A DNA stretch of 13,183 bases, taken from positions 1-13,183 of the forward strand of contig DATECU010000321.1 in the NCBI GenBank assembly GCA_035286745.1, written 5' to 3'. The notes beneath the pieces were generated by a model. It searched no databases and was not told the DNA's origin. It saw only the letters and a program-made list of their open reading frames with translations. Shown piece by piece: positions 8,188 through 13,183 of the stretch. How positions within the stretch are numbered: the stretch's first letter is position 1; each line of letters starts with the position of its first letter. A program made the position numbers and the translations under genes. The DNA comes from DATECU01 sp035286745. GTDB lineage: Bacteria; Acidobacteriota; Vicinamibacteria; Fen-336.

Positions 8188-8922
8188 CTACTTGCGGTCG
8201 CGGCTCTGGAGCTTGGCCAGGAGGCGCAGGATCTCGAGATACAGCCAGACCAGGGTGACCAGCAACCCGAAGGCGCCGTACCACTCCATGTACTTGGGCG
8301 CCCCGGCCTCGGCTCCGCGCTCGATGAAGTCGAAGTCGAGGACCAGGTTGAGCGCGGCCAGGCCCACCACGAACAGGCTGAAGCCGATGCCGATGATGCC
8401 GGAGCCGTGGATGAAGGGGATGCGCACGCCGAAGAAGCCGAGCCCCATCGACACCAGGTACAGAAGGGCGATGCCGCCGGTGGCAGCGAAGACGCCCAGC
8501 TTGAAGTTCTCGGTGGCCTTGATCAGGCCCGAGCGGTAGGCGAGGAGCAAGGCCGCCAGGGTGCCGAAGGTGAGGCCCACGGCATTGATGACGATGCCGG
8601 GGAACCTCCGCTCGTAGGTGAGCGACAGGCCGCCCAAGAACAACCCCTCGAGCACGGCATAGATGGGGGTGGTGATGGGGGCCCATTCGCGCTTGAAGCT
8701 GGTGACCAGGGCCACCACGAAGCCGCCCAGGGCGCCCACGATGATGAAGATGGGCGATGCCGTCTGGTTCCAGGTGAAGGCCGCAGCCCCCAAGAGCAAC
8801 AGGAGCGAGATGCCGGTCTTGTTCACGGTGCCGGGCAGGGTCATGGCGTCTTCGCCATGGACCCGAGGCACGTCGAAGCTGTGGGTCCCCAGAGTGGGGT
8901 TACCGGTTCGGAACAGTGCCAT
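8188..8922 (-). CDS. Bax inhibitor-1/YccA family membrane protein
   Basis: A 244-residue protein with about seven membrane helices. The N-terminal FRTGNPTLG (4-12) is the NP-containing signature of the bacterial BaxI_1 branch. The EGLFLGGLS stretch (92-100) and the C-terminal LDFDFIERGA...YGAFGLLVTLVWLYLE region (195-230) are strongly typical. The acidic residues D196 and D198 sit where the pH-sensing aspartates of BI-1 calcium-leak channels (such as Bacillus YetJ) are found. Function in bacteria is only partly known; ion leak or membrane stress homeostasis is the usual suggestion. The start is the ATG at 8922, nine bases after a strong GGAGG (8932-8936). An ATG ten codons earlier (8952) would lie upstream of that site, inside the promoter, and is rejected. 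First gene of the minus-strand operon. Confidence 0.93.
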   Translation of the reverse strand: MALFRTGNPTLGTHSFDVPRVHGEDAMTLPGTVNKTGISLLLLLGAAAFTWNQTASPIFIIVGALGGFVVALVTSFKREWAPITTPIYAVLEGLFLGGLSLTYERRFPGIVINAVGLTFGTLAALLLAYRSGLIKATENFKLGVFAATGGIALLYLVSMGLGFFGVRIPFIHGSGIIGIGFSLFVVGLAALNLVLDFDFIERGAEAGAPKYMEWYGAFGLLVTLVWLYLEILRLLAKLQSRDRK

Positions 8923-8931
8923 GGGCAAGAA

Positions 8932-8953
8932 CCTCCGAGAGGCAGGCATCATA
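8932..8953 (-). promoter_or_regulatory. Promoter -10 and Shine-Dalgarno site for the BI-1/M24/TMTC operon
   Basis: On the minus strand, TATGAT (8953-8948) is one base from the consensus -10 hexamer. It is followed by GGAGG (8936-8932) and then the ATG at 8922, giving a predicted leader of about 20 bases. No good -35 box lies 16-18 bases upstream; the nearest candidate falls in the dyad at 8961-8989. Confidence 0.5.
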
Positions 8954-8960
8954 CCATCGT

Positions 8961-8989
8961 GCCCCGGGCGGTTTGACCGCGCGCGGGGC
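8961..8989. promoter_or_regulatory. Inverted repeat between divergent genes (possible operator)
   Basis: The inner arms GCGGT (8968-8972) and ACCGC (8976-8980) flank a TTG centre, and the outer arms GCCCCG (8961-8966) and CGGGGC (8984-8989) also pair; only G8967 and GCG at 8981-8983 fail to match. The element lies directly upstream of the minus-strand -10 and overlaps the candidate plus-strand -35, so a bound regulator could affect both directions. An RNA hairpin is an alternative, and no regulator gene is visible nearby. Confidence 0.4.
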
Positions 8990-9001
8990 CCACACTAACC
9001 T
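8973..9001 (+). promoter_or_regulatory. Candidate promoter for the S8 protease gene
   Basis: TTGACC (8973-8978) is one base from the -35 consensus. It is followed by a 17-base spacer and TAACCT (8996-9001), a weak -10 that keeps the key T, A and final T. Transcription would begin near 9008, almost at the ATG (9011). That fits the lack of any Shine-Dalgarno site there and suggests a leaderless or nearly leaderless message. Confidence 0.35.
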
Positions 9002-9010
9002 CGTTCGCTC

Positions 9011-10372
9011 ATGCTCGAGCGGCTTGCTCTCTGCCCCCTTTGCCGGCGCCAGGTTCCGCCCTCTGAGCTGCGGACTGCCCTCGACCTCGAGGCCGCCCTG
9101 GTCCTCCTGGTGGCAGCCAACACCCCCGGGTGGCGTCCGGAGCTGGGCCTGTGCTCGGATTGCGGGCGGCGCTTCACCTCAGGCCTGACCGAGCTTCGGA
9201 CCCACCACCTCGGCCTCCTGCCCCACGCCATCCTCCCCACGCCGATGCGCCTGGGAGCGCTCGACGGCTACCGGGGCCGCGGCGTCACCATCGCCTTCCT
9301 GGACTCGGGGTTCTTCGCCCACCCGGACCTAACGGAACCGGAGAACCGGATCCTGGCCTACCAGGACCTCACCGAGGCCGGCGGCCGGCGCGCCCGGGTG
9401 CCTGCACCCGACGCCTCGAGCTGGCACGGCATGATGACTTCGGTGGTGGCTTGCGGCAACGGCCGGCTTTCCGGGGGCCTCTATCGCGGCATCGCCTCCG
9501 AAGCCCGGCTGGTGCTGGTCAAGTGCGGGACCCTCAGCCGCATCGCCCACGACGACATCCGGCGGGGACTCGACTGGGTGGTGAGGAACCGCGAGCGCTA
9601 CGGCATCCGCATCGTGAACGTGAGTTGCGGCGGGGACTACCCGGCCTCATACCTAACCGACAGTCTGTCGCAGGCGGCCGAGCGGGCCACCCGGGAGGGG
9701 ATCTTGGTGTGCGCCGCGGTCGGCAACCTGGGCCAGCTGCCGGGTCATCCCGTGCTCCCCCCCGCCTCCGCTCCCTCCGTGCTCACGGTGGGGGGACTCG
9801 ACGACAAGAACCGGCTGAGCTTCGCCGGCTACGACATGTACCACTCGAGCTACGGTCCGACCATGGACGGCTTGCAGAAGCCCGAGGTCATCGCGCCCGG
9901 CATCTGGGTGGCAGCCCCCATCCTGCCCGGCACCCCTACTGCCGACCAGGCCGAGCTGCTGGCGCGGCTGGCCGAGGCCCCAGACGCCCAGCTTCGGGCT
10001 CTTCTGGGGGCCCACTCGGGCATAGACCCCGACCTCGACGCCGCGCGAGGCCTGGCCTTGGCTCAACTGCGCGAGTTGGTCACCCTCAAGCTCCGCGACA
10101 ACAAGGTGATCTCGGGCGCCTACAAGCATGTGGACGGGACCAGCTTCGCGGCGCCCATCGTGTCGGCGATCGCCGCCCAGATGCTGGAGGCGAACCCGGC
10201 CCTGGGCCCTCTCGAGGTCAAGCGCCTGCTCATCCAGACGGCTCGGCGCATCCCGCATGCGGAGGTGGACCGCCAGGGTTGGGGCGTCGTTGACCCCGAG
10301 CGTGCGGTCCGGGCGGCAGCGTCCGACGTCCTTGCGTTTCGTGCCCAGGGGCAGCGGGAGCCCCCTGCGTAA
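9011..10372 (+). CDS. Cytoplasmic S8 (subtilisin-like) serine protease with N-terminal zinc-ribbon-like module
   Basis: A 453-residue protein. The N-terminus has two CxxC knuckles, C8/C11 (CPLC) and C48/C51 (CSDC), suggesting a four-cysteine zinc site. The subtilase domain follows with the full catalytic set: D98 (FLDSGF), H139 (SWHGMM), oxyanion N239 (AAVGN) and S378 (GTSFAAP). The distance from N239 to S378 is about twice that of a basic subtilisin because of a helical insert (about 306-365) after VIAPGIWVAAP. No signal peptide and no usual inhibitor propeptide are seen, so the protein should stay in the cytoplasm; the zinc module may take the place of a prodomain or bind a target. It is divergent from the BI-1 operon with 88 bases between starts. 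The ATG lacks a Shine-Dalgarno site. The substrate is unknown. Confidence 0.9.
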   Translation: MLERLALCPLCRRQVPPSELRTALDLEAALVLLVAANTPGWRPELGLCSDCGRRFTSGLTELRTHHLGLLPHAILPTPMRLGALDGYRGRGVTIAFLDSGFFAHPDLTEPENRILAYQDLTEAGGRRARVPAPDASSWHGMMTSVVACGNGRLSGGLYRGIASEARLVLVKCGTLSRIAHDDIRRGLDWVVRNRERYGIRIVNVSCGGDYPASYLTDSLSQAAERATREGILVCAAVGNLGQLPGHPVLPPASAPSVLTVGGLDDKNRLSFAGYDMYHSSYGPTMDGLQKPEVIAPGIWVAAPILPGTPTADQAELLARLAEAPDAQLRALLGAHSGIDPDLDAARGLALAQLRELVTLKLRDNKVISGAYKHVDGTSFAAPIVSAIAAQMLEANPALGPLEVKRLLIQTARRIPHAEVDRQGWGVVDPERAVRAAASDVLAFRAQGQREPPA

Positions 10373-10380
10373 GAAAACCT

Positions 10381-10402
10381 CGGGGCGCCTTGCGGCGCCC
10401 CG
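10381..10402 (+). terminator. GC-rich hairpin downstream of the S8 protease gene
   Basis: A perfect nine-base stem, CGGGGCGCC (10381-10389) and GGCGCCCCG (10394-10402), with a TTGC loop, begins eight bases after the protease stop codon. The downstream U tract is poor (GTTCACG). On the other strand the hairpin is followed by GTTTTCTTA, a better T-rich tail, so it could work in both directions. Confidence 0.65.
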
Positions 10403-10689
10403 TTCACGACTGTAGAGGATGAGCCCCTTGGTGGGGGGGTAGGATTTCTCGCTGCGGGATTACTTTGAGGTTGGGTGAGCCATCATCGTGGCCCTCATGG
10501 ACTATAAGACGTAGCAAAAGGCGTGCCGGTTCCCTTTGTGGTGTCTCTTTTTGTCAACATGCGCCAATGGAACGACTTAGACCGGCTGGTGTCCAAGCGG
10601 GTGTGGCTCAGATGTGGCACCCTGGGGTGTCTGGGTGACGCAAAACCGGAGGTGGGTCGGCCACAGTCGGCAAGACGTGCCGGGCGCGG
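10403..10689. other. Intergenic stretch with no convincing gene
   Basis: These 287 bases look less GC-rich and less codon-biased than the surrounding genes, with T-rich runs near 10540-10556. A short plus-strand frame (10523-10759) runs through it but has no Shine-Dalgarno site and no recognisable motif, and it overlaps the zinc-finger gene. A weak hairpin, GGCACCC-TG-GGGTGTC (10616-10631), is present. I recognise no RNA gene. It could be a decayed gene or an unidentified regulatory region. Confidence 0.4.
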
Positions 10690-10926
10690 TCAGTGGCCGC
10701 GGGTTCCCGGCGGCGGCGCACCGAAGCTCTGCGCGCACTGGTGGCAGAGGAAATCGTAGCCGGAGAAGAGGTCGTAGACGCGAAGACAGTCGGCGCACAG
10801 GTAACGCTCGCAGATGTCGCACTGCAAGAAGCTCTCGTTGTGGATCACGCCGTCGCCCTTTCGGTAGGTCAGCAGGCTCTCAGAAGCCGGCCGCCGACAC
10901 GATTGGCAGGAGGTGGAGGGCTGCAT
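10690..10926 (-). CDS. Small eight-cysteine zinc-binding protein (hypothetical)
   Basis: A 78-residue protein with four CxxC pairs: C7/C10, C36/C39, C44/C47 and C61/C64. The order C-x2-C-x25-C-x2-C-x4-C-x2-C-x13-C-x2-C is that of a two-zinc treble-clef or FYVE/RING-like cross-brace fold. The CDICERYLCADC core (36-47) looks like a true zinc finger rather than chance translation. I do not recognise a named family; roles in RNA, DNA or protein binding are all possible. The ATG at 10926 has only a weak purine-rich site (AGGCCGAG) upstream. The gene is divergent from the exported TPR gene, with about 165 bases between starts. A long opposite-strand frame covers it, but that frame's real start is downstream. 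Confidence 0.72.
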   Translation of the reverse strand: MQPSTSCQSCRRPASESLLTYRKGDGVIHNESFLQCDICERYLCADCLRVYDLFSGYDFLCHQCAQSFGAPPPGTRGH

Positions 10927-11036
10927 GCTCGGCCTATGTCAGGAAACCGGAACGATGCCCGCATGCTAGCACGGTCCGGTACCGCGGAGCTGGCGCGGAG
11001 CTGGGTCGAGACTCCCGCCCGCCCTGGAGGGGGCGC

Positions 11037-11042
11037 TATAAT
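11037..11042 (+). promoter_or_regulatory. Perfect TATAAT -10 element upstream of the exported TPR gene
   Basis: TATAAT stands out in very GC-rich sequence, 49 bases before the ATG, predicting a start near 11049 and a leader of about 43 bases. No recognisable -35 lies 16-18 bases upstream, so an activator or another sigma factor may be involved. AAGGGG (11081-11086), five bases before the ATG, serves as the ribosome-binding site. Confidence 0.55.
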
Positions 11043-11091
11043 GGCCGCCGTTTGCCGCCGGCAGGCGTCTCAATACAGAGAAGGGGACTTC

Positions 11092-13164
11092 ATGAAGACG
11101 ATTGGAATGGCACTCGCGGCCCTGGGCCTGCTGGCCGGCCCGGTCCTCGCGGACAAGAAGCTTGACGAGGCCCTGGCCAAGGCCGAGTCGCAGCTCGACA
11201 AGGGCAAGCTCGAGGAGGCCCTGAAGGGTCTGCAGAAGGCGGTCACCCAGGCCGGCTCGAGCGAAGGATACGTGGTCCTCTCTCGCTTCCAGGCCCGGCT
11301 GGGCGCGCCCGAGCACATGGAAGCCGCCGCAGCCAGTGCCAGCAAGGCTGTGGACCTGGCGATCGCGCCTGACGCCAAGGCCGACGCGCACGCCAACCAG
11401 GTGGCTTTCGACCTGATGCGCGGTTCCGGCCGCGAAGCCCTGGCCCACGCCGAGGCAGCGGTGAAGGCTCAGGAGACGGCCGCCGCGGTGGCGGCCCTGG
11501 CCCGCGCCCAGGCCAGGCTGGGCAACGCCGCCGCTGCTCTGGCCAACGCCCAGAAGGCCGTTCAACTGGGAGAGAGCGCCGCCACCCAGACCGCTCTCGG
11601 CGAGGCCCTGCTCGCCAGCGGCAAGAAGGACGATGCGGTTGCCGCCTTCCGCAAGGCTGGCGAGCTCGATCCCAGGTCCACCCCGGCTCGGGTCGGACTG
11701 GCCGAGGCCCTGCTCGCCCAGAACAAGGCGGCCGAGGCGGTCGCGGTGGCCCGCAAGGCCAGCGAGGCCGACAAGGGCTCCGCGGAGGCGTTCGCGGTCT
11801 TGGGTACGGCCCTCTTCGCCGAGAACGAGAACAAGTGGGCGGAGGCCATCGAACAGGCCCAGCAGGGCGCCTTCGTGAACCCGCGCAGCACGGCGATCCA
11901 GATGGCGGTGGGCCGGCTGTTCGAGGCCAACGGCAACCTGGAGCAGGCCGCCATGGCCTTCAACCGGGCGCTTGCCGTCGACTCGTCGTGCTTCCCCGCC
12001 AGGCTGGCTCTGGTGCGGGCCCAGATCCAGCGGGGGAACAACGAGCAAGCGCTGGTCGAGGCCCGCAAGCTGACGCAAGATACCCCCAAGAGCGCGGAAG
12101 CCCACCTGCTGCTCGGCAAGCTCCTGCTCCGCAAGAAGGACTACACCGGCGCCCTGCCTTCGCTCGAGCAGTCGGTGGCTCTCGATGCGGCTAACGGAGA
12201 GGCGCAGGCCTTGCTGGGGACCGTCTACCAGTACAACAAGAAGACGGAGAAGGCGGTCGCCGCCTACGAGAGGGCGGTGGCCTTGGCGCCCGCGGTACTG
12301 GAATACAAGGTCACCTACGGCCTGCTGTTGGGCATCACCGACGACTACGACCTGGGCGTAGCCCAGATCCAGAAGGCCATCCAGGGCGGCTACAAGGAAG
12401 CCCCCGCCTGGATCAACCTGGGCTGGATCTACCGCAACATGGATCCACCCAAGGGCGAGGAGTCGGTGGCGGCCTACAAGAAGGCCCTGGAGATCGATGC
12501 CAAGAGCGCGCAGGCCGCGCTGGGCCTGGGGTGGGCGCTCATTCTGACCCGAGGCCACGAGGAGGCGGTGGCGGCCTTCAAGAAGGCCATGGACTCCGAC
12601 GCCACCACCAAGGGAGAAGCGTTAGACGGAACCGCCTGGGTCCACTACTTCAAGAAGGACATGGATCAGGCCAAGGCGGTGCTGGCCAGCGCCCAGGCTG
12701 CGGGTCGCAACGACCTGCGACTGAAGGATGCGATCGCCAAGTACGAAGAGGCGCTCCAGAAGGGCAAGGAGGAAGCGGAGAAGCGGATGGCCCAGGGTTC
12801 GGCGGGCGTGGGCCGGGAGTCGGGCGTCGATGCGCTCAAGGCTCAGCTCAACAGCAAAAACGTCTCGGTCCGCACCAAGGCAGCCGAGGCGCTGGGCGCT
12901 GCGGGCGCCGAGGCCGTCCCCGACCTCCTCTACCACGCCGGCAAGCCGGACGAGGACTGGGGGGTCCGCAACGCCTGCGTCATTTCGCTCGGCCGCATCG
13001 GCCCGGCGGCCAGGTCCGCGGTTCCTACGCTCACCGGCCTCACCAGGCTCAACTGCGATCCGGGTCCGGCCCCACCCGACCCGAAGAAGGCCCTGGAGGA
13101 CGAGGCCCGCTGCGAGGACTGCAAGCGGGCGGCGAGGGAAGCGCTGGCCAAGATCCAGCGTTAG
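11092..13164 (+). CDS. Exported TPR-repeat protein with C-terminal HEAT repeats
   Basis: A 690-residue protein. Residues 1-20 form a Sec signal peptide (MK, hydrophobic core, PVLA before DKK); no lipobox cysteine is present, so a soluble periplasmic or secreted protein is expected. From about 21 to 560 there are around a dozen or more degenerate TPR units, for example KKDDAVAAFRKAGELDPRS and KTEKAVAAYERAVALAP. A charged linker leads to two or three HEAT-like repeats (about 579-690): VRTKAAEALGAAG and VRNACVISLGRIG, the last interrupted by a Pro-rich loop carrying C655, C674 and C677 (CEDC). It is probably a scaffold for envelope protein complexes; no catalytic domain is seen. The frame is open upstream to 10693, but signal peptide, ribosome site and TATAAT all favour ATG 11092. 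The signal peptide would be buried in a longer form. Confidence 0.9.
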   Translation: MKTIGMALAALGLLAGPVLADKKLDEALAKAESQLDKGKLEEALKGLQKAVTQAGSSEGYVVLSRFQARLGAPEHMEAAAASASKAVDLAIAPDAKADAHANQVAFDLMRGSGREALAHAEAAVKAQETAAAVAALARAQARLGNAAAALANAQKAVQLGESAATQTALGEALLASGKKDDAVAAFRKAGELDPRSTPARVGLAEALLAQNKAAEAVAVARKASEADKGSAEAFAVLGTALFAENENKWAEAIEQAQQGAFVNPRSTAIQMAVGRLFEANGNLEQAAMAFNRALAVDSSCFPARLALVRAQIQRGNNEQALVEARKLTQDTPKSAEAHLLLGKLLLRKKDYTGALPSLEQSVALDAANGEAQALLGTVYQYNKKTEKAVAAYERAVALAPAVLEYKVTYGLLLGITDDYDLGVAQIQKAIQGGYKEAPAWINLGWIYRNMDPPKGEESVAAYKKALEIDAKSAQAALGLGWALILTRGHEEAVAAFKKAMDSDATTKGEALDGTAWVHYFKKDMDQAKAVLASAQAAGRNDLRLKDAIAKYEEALQKGKEEAEKRMAQGSAGVGRESGVDALKAQLNSKNVSVRTKAAEALGAAGAEAVPDLLYHAGKPDEDWGVRNACVISLGRIGPAARSAVPTLTGLTRLNCDPGPAPPDPKKALEDEARCEDCKRAAREALAKIQR

Positions 13165-13183
13165 GCATCGACGGTTATGAAGC

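Noticed and set aside
7057..8976. Long plus-strand open frame of 639 codons opposite the M24 and BI-1 genes
   Set aside because: A GC-rich shadow, rich in His, Asp, Glu and Gly; both minus-strand genes beneath it have clear family motifs and ribosome sites.
10523..10759. Plus-strand 78-codon frame in the intergenic stretch
   Set aside because: No ribosome site, no motif, and it runs into the opposite-strand zinc-finger gene, which has better evidence.
10693..11091. N-terminal extension of the exported TPR protein by 133 codons
   Set aside because: It would bury the signal peptide, runs through a TATAAT promoter and ribosome site, and lies opposite the eight-cysteine gene; its residues show no domain.
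10966..12558. Long minus-strand open frame of 530 codons opposite the TPR gene
   Set aside because: A shadow of the Ala/Lys-rich TPR codons; Gly/Leu/Arg-rich with no recognisable domain or start signal.
11160..12780. Recurring similar DNA segments suggesting tandem repeats
   Set aside because: These are degenerate TPR codons with variable spacing and no identical units, not a CRISPR array or DNA satellite.

Overview
The window is GC-rich, densely coding bacterial chromosomal DNA with short intergenic gaps. The content (tandem YfhO-like proteins, TMTC-like membrane glycosyltransferases with C-terminal TPRs, large TPR and HEAT proteins, good Shine-Dalgarno sites next to genes without any) resembles Acidobacteriota or a similar GC-rich Gram-negative lineage. 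That placement is an inference; no rRNA or taxonomic marker is present. I see no tRNA, rRNA, CRISPR array, insertion sequence or phage gene.

Region 1 (1-7003) is an envelope glycosyltransferase block of four large multi-membrane proteins. A truncated TMTC-like protein (1-672, minus) is divergent, by 17 bases, from a translationally coupled tandem pair of YfhO-like paralogues (690-3023 and 3020-5218, plus). A second TMTC-like protein, ending in TPR repeats (5195-7003, minus), meets the YfhO pair tail to tail with a 24-base overlap. All four look like GT-C-fold enzymes that would use lipid-linked sugars at the outer face of the membrane.

Region 2 (5195-8922, minus) is a compact three-gene operon: a Bax inhibitor-1/YccA-type membrane protein, an M24 'pita-bread' metallopeptidase, and the TMTC-TPR protein. 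The gaps are 9 bases and a 4-base overlap. Its promoter lies in an 88-base divergent intergenic region that also holds a strong dyad and a candidate promoter for the next gene.

Region 3 (9011-10402, plus) is a subtilisin-like S8 protease without a signal peptide. It carries an N-terminal four-cysteine, zinc-ribbon-like module and a helical insert ahead of the catalytic serine, and is followed by a GC-rich hairpin. About 290 bases with no convincing gene come next.

Region 4 (10690-13164) holds a 78-residue protein with eight paired cysteines (minus), divergent from an exported 690-residue TPR protein with C-terminal HEAT repeats (plus), which has a perfect TATAAT upstream. The best candidates for new biology are the zinc-ribbon subtilase, the eight-cysteine small protein and the glycosyltransferase cluster. 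I see no clearly bounded, wholly new system.
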